Source: an uncultured Clostridia bacterium
GTDB taxonomy: Bacteria > Bacillota > Clostridia > Christensenellales > Borkfalkiaceae
Reading direction: 5' to 3'
Assembly (NCBI GenBank): GCA_944343275.1
Contig: CALVMH010000004.1
Location: forward strand, 40,577-104,576
DNA: 64,000 bases
In this document: piece by piece, positions 24,658 to 35,734 of the stretch
Numbering within the stretch: position 1 is the stretch's first letter
Layout: each line of letters opens with the position of its first letter
Translations under genes and position numbers: made by a program
The notes under the pieces: model-generated
Databases searched by the model: none
Told to the model about the DNA's origin: nothing
The model's input: the letters and a program-made list of their open reading frames with translations, nothing else

Positions 24658-26798
24658 ATGGAACTGCTTGCCCCTGCGGGGAACGAACGGACGGCGTATG
24701 CGGCGCTGCATGCGGGCGCCGACGCCCTCTATCTGGGACTGACGCGATTTTCCGCGCGCGACGGCGCGGAAAATTTTTCTGCCGCGGCGCTTGCAAACCT
24801 GACGCGCACGGCGCATCTGCTGGGCGCGAAGGTGTACGTCGCGCTCAATACCCTCGTCAAAGAGGAGGAAGTCCCCGCGTTCTTTACGGCGGCGCGCACG
24901 GCGTGGGATGCGGGCGCGGACGCCCTGCTTTTGCAGGACGTCTTTCTCGGAAGGGCACTCAAAGAGATGTATCCCGAAGTGGTGCTCCACCTCTCCACGC
25001 AGGCGGGCTGCTGCAACGTGCACGGCGCGCGGTTCGCCGCGGAATGCGGGTTTTCCCGCGCGGTGCTTGCGCGCGAGACGCCGCTTGCGGACATTGCGGA
25101 CATCTCCGCCGTCATGGAAACGGAAGTGTTCGTGCAGGGGGCGCTGTGCACCTGTTTTTCGGGGCAGTGCTATCTCTCCTCCTTTGCGGGGAACAACTCG
25201 GGCAACCGCGGCAGGTGCAAGCAGCCCTGCCGCAAGCAATACCGCACGGACCGCGCGGGCTATACCGCGCCCGCCTATGCGCTCTCCCTGTCCGACCTTT
25301 CGGTGGGGGAACGGGTGAAGGACCTTGCGGCGGCGGGAGTGACGTCGTTGAAGATCGAAGGGCGCATGCGCTCGGCGGCATACGCGGCGGCAGCGGTGGA
25401 GTATTACCGCGCCCTCCTCGCCGGGCAGCCGTCCGCAGAGGCGTTTTCCCGCCTGATGCGCGCCTATAACCGCGGCGGCTACACGCGCGGGCTCGCCTTC
25501 GAGCAGGACAAAACGCTGCTCTCACGCAGCGTGCAGGGGCACATCGGCGAGCGCGTCGGAACGCTCTCCCGCAGGCAGGGACGCTGGTTCTGCGCAAGTT
25601 CCTTTGCGGCGGAGCGCGGCGACGCGTTCAAGCTCCTGCGCGGCGGGAAGGAGGCGGGCGGCGCGCGGTTCGCGGAGGAAGGGAAGGGCGGGTTCTTCCT
25701 TGCGTCGGGGGATGCGCCCGCGGAGGGCGACGAGGTGCGCGTCACGCTTGACGTCTCCGCGGAGCGGCATGCGCTCTCGCTGCGGCGGACGCGCCCCGTG
25801 CGCGTTTTTGTGACGGCAAAGGCGGGCGAAGCGCTGCGTGCCGAAGCGGAGGGAGTGTGCATGACGGGCGACGTGTGCGAACGCGCCGTGCGCGCGCCGC
25901 TCTCCGCGCAGGACATCGCCGCCTGTTTTCAAAAGACGGGGGAGCTGCCCTTTTCCTGCGACGTGCGGACAGAGACGGACGGCGTCTTTGTGCCGAGGGC
26001 ATCCCTCAACGCCTTCCGCCGCGCCTTTTTGGAAGCGCTCGCCGCGCGGCTTGCGCCCGCGCGCGCTCCGCTTGCGGAACGTGTGCCGCCCATGCCCGCG
26101 TTCGGCACGCACAAAGGGGGCATGTCCGCCGTCATCCTGACGGAGAAGGACGTCCCCGCGGGGGCGGACATGGTCATCTGGAAGCCTGCGGACTATGCGG
26201 ACATGGCGCCGCCTGCGGGGGCATGGCTGTATCTGCCGCCCCTGTTTACCGCGGCGGACGAGGCGCTCGTCGCGCCGCAGCTCAACAAGTTCGCGGGCGT
26301 GTACTGCGAGGGGACGTATGGCGTTCCGTTTGCACGCCGCCACGGCGTGCGGCTGTTTGCGGGAACGGGGTGGAATCTTACCAACCGCATCGCGGTCGCG
26401 GGGGCGCTCGCGTGCGCGCAGTTTGCCGCGCTCTCCAAGGAGCTCACCCTTGCCGAACAGAACGTGCTTGCGGCGGAGGGGACGTTCGCGCTCGCGGCGG
26501 GGGACATCAAGGTGATGGACCTCAGCTACTGCCCCTTTGAAAGGACGTGTTCCGCCTGCGACAGGCGCGCGTTCTATACGCTGACGGATGAGGCGGGGAG
26601 AGTGTTCCCGCTCAGACGCTACCGTGCGGCGGATGGCTGCCGCTTTGAACTCTACAACTGCGCCCCGCTCGCCGCGGAACGCGCCAAGGCGTCCGTCCTC
26701 GTCGATTGCAGCGCGGGCGGAACGGCTTATTTTGCCGCCCTGCGCGCGGGAACGCCCGTCGCGGGGGCAACGCGCGGTCACGCCGCAAGGAGCCTATT

Positions 26799-26802
<4 letters not shown>
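24658..26802 (+). CDS. Peptidase U32-family protein (RlhA/TrhP-like RNA hydroxylation branch)
   Basis: A 714-residue protein. The N-terminal U32 domain begins MELLAPAGNERTAYAALHAGADALYLG. The U32 signature is near residue 160 (EVFVQGALCTCFSGQCYLSS) with the following RCKQPC, giving the conserved cysteines proposed to hold an Fe-S cluster. A middle and C-terminal DUF3656-type region ends with FERTCSACDRR. Although named peptidases, characterised relatives (RlhA, TrhP) act in hydroxylation of 23S rRNA or tRNA. The length is close to the RlhA type. It starts one nucleotide after the hprK stop and overlaps mutS2 by 4 nt. Confidence 0.85.
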
Positions 26803-29144
<2,342 letters not shown>

Positions 29145-29260
29145 GGCATCCGTCGGCGTTTGCGTGCGGGAGAGCGCCCCGCGGAAGGCGCAGGCGCAAG
29201 GCATAATTTTTTCCTTTTCCCAATAGAATGTGGGTGAAAACCTTTTCTTTGGGGGAAACT

Positions 29261-29974
29261 GTGAAAAAGCTCTCTTCGCGTGCGGTCGCCGCCGTCACCA
29301 ACGGTGTGCTGGCGCTGGTGCTCATTGCCGTGGCGTGCGTGTGTTTTTTTCCGTCCGCCGCCCGCGTCTCCTCGGAGACGGAGGAGGGCGTCATCCGCCG
29401 CGGTACGTCTGCGGACGGCGTCTCGCTCATGTTCAACGTCTATTGGGGAACGGAGGAGGTGGACGGCATTCTCGCCGTGCTCGAAGAATACGGCGCGCGG
29501 GCGACGTTTTTTCTGGGCGGGAGCTGGGCGGACGACAACACCGACTGCGTGCGCCGCATTGCCGCGGCGGGGCAGGAGATCGGCTCACACGGCTATTTTC
29601 ACCGCGACCACACCGCGCTCGGCTATCAGGGAAATCTCGACGAGATCGCTCGCAGCGTGCAGTTTTTGAGCCTTGCAGCGGGCAAGGCGGTCACCTTGTT
29701 CGCGCCGCCTTCGGGAGCGTATGACGAGGACACCGTCGCCGCCGCCCGATCGCTCGGGTTAAAAACCATTTTGTGGACGAAGGATACCGTCGATTGGCGG
29801 GACAAGGACGCGGACGTCTGCTTTGCCCGTGCGACGCAGGACGTCGCGGCGGGGGACTTCGTGCTCATGCATCCCATGGAACATACGCTCGCGGCGCTGC
29901 CGCGCATTCTGGAACAGTATCGGGAACGGGGGCTCAAAGCGGTCACCGTAAGCGAAAACCTTGCAATTTTGTAA
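29261..29974 (+). CDS. Polysaccharide deacetylase-family exported protein (variant active site)
   Basis: A 237-residue NodB-fold protein with an N-terminal membrane anchor or signal (LALVLIAVACVCFF). The start is taken as GTG at 29261, since GGGGGAAACT precedes it and it gives a normal signal peptide; an ATG at 29228 in the same frame lacks a ribosome site. Motif 1 reads SLMFNVYWG instead of the LTFDD or FDxxWG form, motif 2 keeps SHGYFH, motif 3 is APPSG rather than RPPYG, and the final LMHP is kept. The first metal-binding Asp is thus Asn. I recall similar variants in Clostridia, suggesting a conserved subfamily rather than decay. Confidence 0.8.
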   Translation: MKKLSSRAVAAVTNGVLALVLIAVACVCFFPSAARVSSETEEGVIRRGTSADGVSLMFNVYWGTEEVDGILAVLEEYGARATFFLGGSWADDNTDCVRRIAAAGQEIGSHGYFHRDHTALGYQGNLDEIARSVQFLSLAAGKAVTLFAPPSGAYDEDTVAAARSLGLKTILWTKDTVDWRDKDADVCFARATQDVAAGDFVLMHPMEHTLAALPRILEQYRERGLKAVTVSENLAIL

Positions 29975-30020
29975 GGGCGCTGTCGCCCGTACAGGATACA
30001 TCGAAGAACAGGAGAATCAC

Positions 30021-31259
30021 ATGATCGAAACAAGAACACTTGCAAACGGCGTGCGCGTCATCGTCAAGCAGATGGAGGGCCTGCTGTCCGTCTCCATGGG
30101 CGTGCTGGTCGGAACGGGCGCCGCGTTCGAAACGGATAAGGAGGACGGCATCTCCCACTTCATCGAACACATGCTCTTCAAGGGGACGCCCGCGCGCACG
30201 GCGTTTGAAATTTCCGACGCCTTCGACGCATTGGGCGCGCAGGTCAACGCCTTCACGGGCAAGGACATGACCTGTTTTTATTCCAAGGCGACGAGCGACC
30301 ACGCCGCCGAGGCGTTTGCGCTGCTCGCCGACCTCTTTCTCAACGCCGATTTCCCCGCAGAGGAGATGAAGCGGGAAAAGGGCGTGGTGCTCGAAGAGAT
30401 CAGCATGGACGAGGACTCGCCCGAGGATCTGTGTCTCGACCTTCTCGCGCGCGCCATGTTCGGGGAGCGCGGGTACGGCAGGAACATTCTGGGTCCCGCG
30501 CGCAATGTCAAGGGGTTCACGCGGGAGGATCTGTTCGCCTATCGCAGGGAGCGCTACTGCCCCGACAACATCGTCGTCTCCTTTGCGGGATGTATCGGCA
30601 CGGACGAGGCGCTCGGGCTTGCGGAGCGCTATTTCGGGGACATGGCGCGCACGCGGTTCACGGAGCGGGAAAAGCAGGTCACGCTGCGGGCGGGCAGCCT
30701 CTTCCGCAAAAAGCCCATCGAACAGGCGCACTTTGCGCTCGGATTTCCCGCCGTCGCGCGCGAGGACGCCCTGCGCCCCGCAGTGCAGGTGATGAACACC
30801 GTTCTGGGCGGCGGCATGAGCTCCCGCCTCTTCAAAAAGGTGCGCGAAGAATTGGGGCTTGCCTATTCCGTCTATTCCTACACCTCCCACTATGCGGAGA
30901 CGGGGATGCTCACCGTCTATGCGGGCGTCAATCCCCAAAATGCCCGCGCCGCGCTCGATGCGGTGCGCGGCGTCATCGGCGCGCTGCAAACGGAGGGCAT
31001 TTCGGAAGAGGAGTTCGCGCGCGGCAGGGAGCAGGTCAAGTCGGGCGCCGTCTTTGCGCAGGAGAACACCTCGTCGCAGATGCTGCTCTACGGAAAGGAA
31101 CTGCTCTACAACAACAGGGTCTATGACTTCGAGGCGCGCATGCGCGAGATCGCGGGGCTCAGACGGGACAGCGTGATGGAGGCGATCGCGGGGAGTTTCG
31201 ACGCCTCCCGCGCTGCCATCGCCTGCGTCGGCAACCTCAAAGAGGGGCTCTCCCTGTGA
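30021..31259 (+). CDS. M16-family zinc peptidase (processing-peptidase type)
   Basis: A 412-residue protease of the YmxG/MPP-beta type. The inverted zinc motif HxxEH is HFIEHMLFKGT near residue 47, with the downstream Glu in VVLEEISMDED near 120. The C-terminal half (FAREDALRPAVQVMNTVLGGGMSSRLF) is the second M16 repeat typical of the family. The start follows AGGAGAATCAC. No signal peptide, so it is cytosolic. A role in peptide turnover is likely; in Gram-positive bacteria the substrate is generally unknown. The next gene starts inside its stop (GTGA). Confidence 0.92.
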   Translation: MIETRTLANGVRVIVKQMEGLLSVSMGVLVGTGAAFETDKEDGISHFIEHMLFKGTPARTAFEISDAFDALGAQVNAFTGKDMTCFYSKATSDHAAEAFALLADLFLNADFPAEEMKREKGVVLEEISMDEDSPEDLCLDLLARAMFGERGYGRNILGPARNVKGFTREDLFAYRRERYCPDNIVVSFAGCIGTDEALGLAERYFGDMARTRFTEREKQVTLRAGSLFRKKPIEQAHFALGFPAVAREDALRPAVQVMNTVLGGGMSSRLFKKVREELGLAYSVYSYTSHYAETGMLTVYAGVNPQNARAALDAVRGVIGALQTEGISEEEFARGREQVKSGAVFAQENTSSQMLLYGKELLYNNRVYDFEARMREIAGLRRDSVMEAIAGSFDASRAAIACVGNLKEGLSL

Positions 31260-31753
31260 ACGCGGTGCATGCCGAAGGATTTGCGCCCTATGCGTTCGCG
31301 GACAGCCGTCTGCTCGTTTTGGGGAGCTTCCCTTCGGTGAAGAGCCGTGCGCAGGGCTTTTATTACGGGCATCCGCAGAACAGGTTCTGGAAGACGGTGT
31401 GCGGGTTTTTCGGAGAGGAGACGGCGAAGGACGTTCCCGCCAGGCGCGATTTTCTGCGGCGGCGGCACATAGCGCTCTGGGACGTCGTTCTCTCGTGTGA
31501 GATCGCGGGCTCCTCGGACGCCGCCATTGCCGGCGAAGTGCTCGCCGACGTGCCCGCCCTGGTCGCGGGCAGCGGGATCGAGGCGGTCTTTTGCAACGGC
31601 AAGACGGCATACTCCCTGCTGGGGCGCCTTCCGCCGCTCGCGGTGCCCGTTCTGTGCCTGCCGTCCACATCGCCCGCCAATCCGCGCTTTTCGGAAGAGG
31701 CGTGGCATACGGCGCTTTCGGGCGTCTTCGGAGAACGATATGATCGTATATGA
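31256..31753 (+). CDS. DNA-deoxyinosine glycosylase / uracil-DNA glycosylase superfamily
   Basis: A 165-residue base-excision enzyme of the UDG superfamily, family 6 (hypoxanthine-DNA glycosylase) by its motifs. Motif A region LVLGSFPSVKSRAQ is followed by FYYGHPQNRFW, and the C-terminal motif is LPSTSPANPRFS. It starts with GTG overlapping the M16 stop, preceded by AGAGGGG. Its last 14 nt overlap the alkylation-repair gene, so two DNA base-repair genes are translationally linked. Assignment to deaminated-adenine repair is by similarity only. Confidence 0.85.
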   Translation: MNAVHAEGFAPYAFADSRLLVLGSFPSVKSRAQGFYYGHPQNRFWKTVCGFFGEETAKDVPARRDFLRRRHIALWDVVLSCEIAGSSDAAIAGEVLADVPALVAGSGIEAVFCNGKTAYSLLGRLPPLAVPVLCLPSTSPANPRFSEEAWHTALSGVFGERYDRI

Positions 31754-32423
31754 AGAACTTCTATCGCAGCTCCATGCGCTTGCCGACGAGAAATACCGCA
31801 AATTTCATAAAAAACTGCTGAAAGCCGACGCCGTCAACGTCATCGGCGTGCGCATGCCCGACCTGCGCAGGTTGGCGCGCGCGTACCGCGGGGAGCTTGC
31901 CGCGCTCCTCGCCTTTCCCGACGAATATTACGAGGTGACGCTGCTCAAATGCGCCGTCGCCAACTTCCTTCCGTTCGGGCAATTGTGCGCCGTGTGCGAC
32001 GGGCTGGTGGGGCTGCTCGACAATTGGGCGACGTGCGACATGTTCGCGCCCGCCTGCATCGCGGACAACCGCGCGGCGTTCAAGCCGTACATAAGCCGCT
32101 ATCTTGCCGATCCCCGTCCCTTCGTGCGGCGCTTTGCCTTCACGACGCTGCTGCATTTTTATGTCGTGCGGGAAGAACTTCCCTACGTCTTTTCCTGTCT
32201 GGAAAGGGCGGACGACGGCGCTTATTATGTTTCGATGGCGGCGGCGTGGCTCACGGCGGAAGTGCTTACCGGGTTCTTTGAGGAGGGGTTTGCCTTTCTG
32301 AAAAGAGGCGCGCTGCCTCCCGCAACGCTGCGGCGCGCCGTGCAGAAGGCATGCGAGAGCTTCCGCGTGACCGACGCGCAGAAGGAGAAGCTGCGCGGGC
32401 TGCGCAAAAAAGTCACAAAGTGA
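31740..32423 (+). CDS. DNA alkylation repair protein (AlkD-like HEAT-repeat glycosylase)
   Basis: A 227-residue member of the DNA_alkylation family, which excises N3- and N7-alkylpurines without base flipping. It is a helical HEAT-repeat protein. Visible are KFHKKLLKADAVNVIGVRMPDLRRLAR at the N-terminus, in pieces typical of the family, and the substrate-cleft segment LLDNWATCDMF with the conserved Trp and Asp. The ATG lies 14 nt inside the glycosylase gene. No terminator is visible before the acpP promoter 33 nt downstream. Confidence 0.9.
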   Translation: MIVYEELLSQLHALADEKYRKFHKKLLKADAVNVIGVRMPDLRRLARAYRGELAALLAFPDEYYEVTLLKCAVANFLPFGQLCAVCDGLVGLLDNWATCDMFAPACIADNRAAFKPYISRYLADPRPFVRRFAFTTLLHFYVVREELPYVFSCLERADDGAYYVSMAAAWLTAEVLTGFFEEGFAFLKRGALPPATLRRAVQKACESFRVTDAQKEKLRGLRKKVTK

Positions 32424-32455
32424 AGGGTTTTTTCCGACATATTTCGGGAAAAGTA

Positions 32456-32484
32456 TTGACAAACCCAATGGAATAGGGTAGAAT
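32456..32484 (+). promoter_or_regulatory. acpP promoter
   Basis: TTGACA (32456-32461), 17 nt, TAGAAT (32479-32484). A leader of about 40 nt with a GGAGG ribosome site follows. Confidence 0.85.
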
Positions 32485-32530
32485 ATGAAAAAACACATCC
32501 CGCCGCTGCGGCGGGAGAGCGGAGGTTGTC

Positions 32531-32758
32531 ATGTACGAAAAAGTTTGCAAGATGCTCGCCGAGCAGCTCGATATTTCCGCCGACGCCATCACCCCCGGAT
32601 CGGAAGTCGTCAAGGATCTCGGCGCGGATTCGCTGGATGTTGTGGAATTGATGATGGCGCTCGAAGACGAATACGGCATCACCCTTCCGGAGGGGGAGGT
32701 CGAGAACGTCAAGACGGTGCAGGATATTGTGGACATGATGGAAAGGCTCGCCAAGTAA
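32531..32758 (+). CDS. acpP: Acyl carrier protein
   Basis: A 75-residue acidic carrier of fatty-acyl chains. The 4'-phosphopantetheine attachment Ser lies in LGADSLDVVELMMALEDEY, near residue 36. The ribosome site is GCGGAGGTTGTC. It is a single-gene unit with its own promoter and a terminator hairpin shared with the convergent fumarase genes; no other fatty-acid genes are in the window. Confidence 0.96.
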   Translation: MYEKVCKMLAEQLDISADAITPGSEVVKDLGADSLDVVELMMALEDEYGITLPEGEVENVKTVQDIVDMMERLAK

Positions 32759-32788
32759 GGCGGCGCATTTTCGGACGGGCATAAAGAA

Positions 32789-32821
32789 GCCCGCCGCACG
32801 GGATGTGCGGCGGGCATTTGT
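32789..32821 (+). terminator. Terminator between acpP and the convergent fumarase genes
   Basis: GCCCGCCGCAC (32789-32799) pairs with GTGCGGCGGGC (32805-32815) over a 5-nt loop, followed by a T-rich tract. It may also stop minus-strand transcription. Confidence 0.8.
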
Positions 32822-32894
32822 TGTATCAAAAACATTGTGTCCCTTCGGGCGGCGCTGCGCGTCGAAGCGGAGGGACGGAACGCGGAAAAGGGCG

Positions 32895-33422
32895 TTAATC
32901 GCGGTCGTAAACGCTCCTGCCCTGCGCATCGATGGCGACCACGGCGGGGAAGTTTTCGACGTCGAAGCGGTAGATGGCTTCGCTGTACAGATCGGGAAAG
33001 GTGACGAGGGCGCTTTTTTTGATGCACGCGGCGTACTGCGCGCCCGCGCCGCCGATGGCGGCAAAGTACACCTTCTTGTTGCGGACGAGCGCGGCGCGCG
33101 TCTCTTCGCTCATCTCGCCCTTGCCGATCATGCCCAACAGCCCCAGATCGAGCAGGCGGGGCGCAAAGGCGTTCATCCTTGCCGAGGTCGTCGGTCCGCA
33201 GCTCCCGCATGCCTTTCCCGCAGGGGCGGGACAGGGACCTGCATAGTAGATGTAGGTGGTTTTGAGGTCAACGGGCAGGGGCATGTCCGCGTCGAGCAGC
33301 TCGAAAAGCCGTCTGTGCGCACAGTCGCGCGCCGTATAGATGGTCCCCGTGAGCAGCACGCCGTCGCCCGCGTGCAGGTCGGCGATGTCTGCTTCCGAAA
33401 GGGGAAGGCGGAGTTGTTTCAT
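32895..33422 (-). CDS. Fumarate hydratase class I, beta subunit
   Basis: A 175-residue C-terminal half of the two-subunit, Fe-S-dependent class I fumarase (or the related tartrate dehydratase). It starts MKQLRLPLSEADIADLHAGD, with GTIYTARDCAHRRL, the YYAGPCPAP loop, GSCGPTTSARMN and IGKGEMSEE, all typical of the beta swivel domain. It overlaps the alpha gene stop by 4 nt, so the subunits are translationally coupled. Tartrate dehydratase cannot be fully excluded, but the isolated gene pair favours fumarase. Confidence 0.9.
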   Translation of the reverse strand: MKQLRLPLSEADIADLHAGDGVLLTGTIYTARDCAHRRLFELLDADMPLPVDLKTTYIYYAGPCPAPAGKACGSCGPTTSARMNAFAPRLLDLGLLGMIGKGEMSEETRAALVRNKKVYFAAIGGAGAQYAACIKKSALVTFPDLYSEAIYRFDVENFPAVVAIDAQGRSVYDRD

Positions 33423-34255
33423 AGCGTCTCCTTTTCGCAGCGGATGCAATGGCATTGGATGTTGACGGCGACGGGCAGCCCCGCGATGTGGGTGGGGGCG
33501 ATCTCGCAGGCAACGCCCAGCGCCGTCACCTGTCCGCCGAAGCCCTGCGCCCCGATGCCGAGGGCATTGATCGTTTCCAGCGCCTCGTCTTCGATGGAGG
33601 CGACGTCCTCGCGCGGGTGGCGGGTGCCGACGTCGCGCGTCAGCGCCTTCTTCGCAAGGAAAGCGCACGAATCGAACGCGCCGCCCAGCCCCACGCCCAC
33701 ATACACGGGCGGGCAGGGGCGGGACCCCGCCAGGCGTACCGTCTCCACAATGGCGCGCACGATGCCCGCCCTGCCCTCGGACGGCGTGAGCATATACAGT
33801 CTGCTCATATTTTCCGAGCCGAAGCCCTTGGGCAGAAAGGTGACGCGGACGCGATCTCCTTCTGCAATGTCAACGTGCAGGTGGGCGGGGGTGTTGTCCC
33901 CCGTGTTGACGCGCGTCAAGGGGTCGCAGATGCTCTTGCGGAAGCAGCCGTCCGCATAGGCGCGCCGGACGCCGTCGTCAACGGCGCGCGCAAGGGGCGC
34001 GCCCGTGAGCAGAACGTCCTGTCCGAGTTCGAGCAGCACGACCGCCATGCCCGTATCCTGACAGACGGGCATGCATTGCGCCGCGGCGGTGTCGGCATTT
34101 TGCAGCAGGGTATCGAGTGCGAAGCGTGCGGCGCCCCGTTCGCGGGATGCCGCCGCGCAGAGCGACGCGCGGCAGGCGGGGGTGAGCGCCGTCCCCGCAC
34201 GCCTTGCAAGGCGGTAGATGCAGTCGGAAATTTCCTGCGTGTTCAAAGTCCTCAT
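33419..34255 (-). CDS. Fumarate hydratase class I, alpha subunit
   Basis: A 278-residue subunit carrying the [4Fe-4S] cluster that hydrates fumarate to malate. Cluster Cys candidates are in QCMPVCQDTGMAVV (near 61-65) and in the later CEI and HCIRCEK segments; KGFGSENMSRL and GVGLGGAFDSCAFLAK are family signatures. The start at 34255 (MRTLNTQEI) sits six nucleotides after a TATAAT box, with no Shine-Dalgarno, so the mRNA looks leaderless. The divergent CAAX-protease gene shows the same layout. Beta follows with a 4-nt overlap. Confidence 0.92.
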   Translation of the reverse strand: MRTLNTQEISDCIYRLARRAGTALTPACRASLCAAASRERGAARFALDTLLQNADTAAAQCMPVCQDTGMAVVLLELGQDVLLTGAPLARAVDDGVRRAYADGCFRKSICDPLTRVNTGDNTPAHLHVDIAEGDRVRVTFLPKGFGSENMSRLYMLTPSEGRAGIVRAIVETVRLAGSRPCPPVYVGVGLGGAFDSCAFLAKKALTRDVGTRHPREDVASIEDEALETINALGIGAQGFGGQVTALGVACEIAPTHIAGLPVAVNIQCHCIRCEKETL

Positions 34256-34261
34256 GCGTAT

Positions 34262-34290
34262 ATTATAGAACAAATTTCGCAAAAAGCAAA
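34262..34290 (-). promoter_or_regulatory. Fumarase operon promoter, leaderless geometry
   Basis: On the minus strand: TTTGCT or TTGCTT (34290-34284), a 16-17 nt spacer, TATAAT (34267-34262), then six nucleotides to ATG. Confidence 0.75.
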
Positions 34291-34298
34291 GTTTTTCC

Positions 34299-34327
34299 TT
34301 GGACTTTTGCGGAAATTTCTGTATAAT
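34299..34327 (+). promoter_or_regulatory. CAAX-protease gene promoter, leaderless geometry
   Basis: TTGGAC (34299-34304), 17 nt, TATAAT (34322-34327), then six nucleotides to ATG at 34334. It is divergent from the fumarase promoter, with -35 boxes about 9 bp apart. Confidence 0.82.
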
Positions 34328-34333
34328 AGCGGT

Positions 34334-35272
34334 ATGGAAACGAGAGCGGAACAACAGGAAACGGCATTCCGCCGTCGGGCGCTTGCCGGGGCGGGCATCG
34401 CCTATTCTGCGGGCGCGGCGCTGCCCGTCGTCGTCTCGCTCGTCTTCGGCATCATCGCGGCGCTTGCCGGCGGCGCAGGATACGCGCAGACGGCGTGGTA
34501 CCGCTTTTCTGCCTATCTCATCCCGCAGTTGTGTTTTGCGGCGGCGTCGGTGTGGTTCTTGTGCCGCAGCGGGGTTTCCGCGCGCAGCCTCTTCGGCGGC
34601 TGCAGATGGTACTTCTTCCCCGCAGCCCTTCTCATGCAGTTCGGGCTGATGTTCTCGCTCTCCGAACTCAACGCATGGTTCATCGGCTGTTTGGAGCGCC
34701 TCGGCTATCAGCTGCCCGCCTCGCTGCTTCCGCCCCTCGACGGTTGGAACCTGCTGCCCGCCCTCCTCATCATCGGGCTGCTTCCCGCCGTGTTCGAAGA
34801 GACGCTCTTCCGCGGCATCCTCGTCGGGCGCATGCACGCTTCGGGGTGGGGAACGGCGTCCGCCGTGCTCGTTTCGGGCGCGCTGTTCGCGCTCTATCAC
34901 GGCAATCCCGCGCAGACGCTCTATCAGTTTGTCTGCGGCGTCTGTTTCGCGCTGCTCGTCCTCAGGGCGGGCAGCATCCTTCCCGCGGCGACGGCGCACT
35001 TTGCAAACAATGCCGTCATCCTCGTTCTGATGTCCGCAGGGCTTGGCACGGAAGGGGGATGGGACCTCCCCGCGGGATGGAACATCGGGCTCATCGTCTC
35101 TTCCGCCGTCTGCCTTGCCGCGTCGCTCCTCTTTCTCATCCTCTGCAAACGCAACGGGCAGAAGGGGGGCGTCCGGGAGGGGAAGACGTTTTTTGCGGCG
35201 GCGTTCGTCGGTATCGCCGTGTGCGCCGTGCAGTGGATCGTCACGCTCGTCACGGGGTTTGTCCATGGTTAA
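34334..35272 (+). CDS. CPBP-family intramembrane metalloprotease (CAAX protease-like)
   Basis: A 312-residue polytopic membrane protein with about eight hydrophobic segments. The Abi/CPBP motifs are present: EETLFRG (motif 1, near residue 156), the LFALYHGNPAQTLYQF segment with the second His (motif 2) and HFANNAVI (motif 3), together a presumed metal site inside the membrane. Members process prenylated proteins, or in bacteria act in peptide maturation and immunity. The ATG at 34334 has no Shine-Dalgarno and lies six nucleotides after the -10. The 3' end overlaps rlmH by 8 nt. Confidence 0.9.
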   Translation: METRAEQQETAFRRRALAGAGIAYSAGAALPVVVSLVFGIIAALAGGAGYAQTAWYRFSAYLIPQLCFAAASVWFLCRSGVSARSLFGGCRWYFFPAALLMQFGLMFSLSELNAWFIGCLERLGYQLPASLLPPLDGWNLLPALLIIGLLPAVFEETLFRGILVGRMHASGWGTASAVLVSGALFALYHGNPAQTLYQFVCGVCFALLVLRAGSILPAATAHFANNAVILVLMSAGLGTEGGWDLPAGWNIGLIVSSAVCLAASLLFLILCKRNGQKGGVREGKTFFAAAFVGIAVCAVQWIVTLVTGFVHG

Positions 35273-35702
35273 GGTCAACATCGTCTGCGTGGGAAAACTC
35301 AAAGAGGCGTTCTGGCGGGACGCCGTGGCGGAATATGCAAAGCGCCTTGCGCGCTTCTGCCGCCTGACGGTCACGGAACTTCCCGAACGGCGCACGCCGG
35401 AGGAGGAGGCGGACGGTATCCTGCGCGCCTGCCGCGGCTGCGTCCTCGTGCTCACGCCCGAAGGACGGGCGTGTTCCTCCGAACAGTTTGCCGGGATGCT
35501 CGGCAAGCTGTGCGACGCGGGGCGGGAGATCACCTTTGTCATCGGCTCCTCGTGCGGGCTTTCGCCGCGCGTCAAGGAGGGGGCGGATGCGTGCATCTCC
35601 TTTTCCGCACTGACCTTTCCCCATCAGCTCATGCGCGTCATCCTCGCGGAACAGGTCTACCGCGCCTTCATGATCCTTGCGGGGGCGGAATATCACAAGT
35701 AA
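35265..35702 (+). CDS. rlmH: 23S rRNA pseudouridine-1915 N3-methyltransferase
   Basis: A 145-residue SPOUT-fold methyltransferase that modifies helix 69 of 23S rRNA. It is slightly shorter than the usual 155-160 residues. The VKVNIVCVGKLKEAFW start, FVIGSSCGLSPRVKEGAD (SAM knot) and the C-terminal FPHQLMRVILAEQVYRAF..YHK motifs are all conserved. The ATG lies within the end of the CAAX-protease gene, so translation is coupled. Confidence 0.96.
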   Translation: MVKVNIVCVGKLKEAFWRDAVAEYAKRLARFCRLTVTELPERRTPEEEADGILRACRGCVLVLTPEGRACSSEQFAGMLGKLCDAGREITFVIGSSCGLSPRVKEGADACISFSALTFPHQLMRVILAEQVYRAFMILAGAEYHK

Positions 35703-35734
35703 CCCCGCCGCACGTCCCGTTCATACCATGTAGG

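Noticed and set aside
33449-34333. Upstream extension of the CAAX-protease frame
   Set aside because: It runs antisense through fumA and lies before the promoter; the part after 34334 holds all recognisable motifs.
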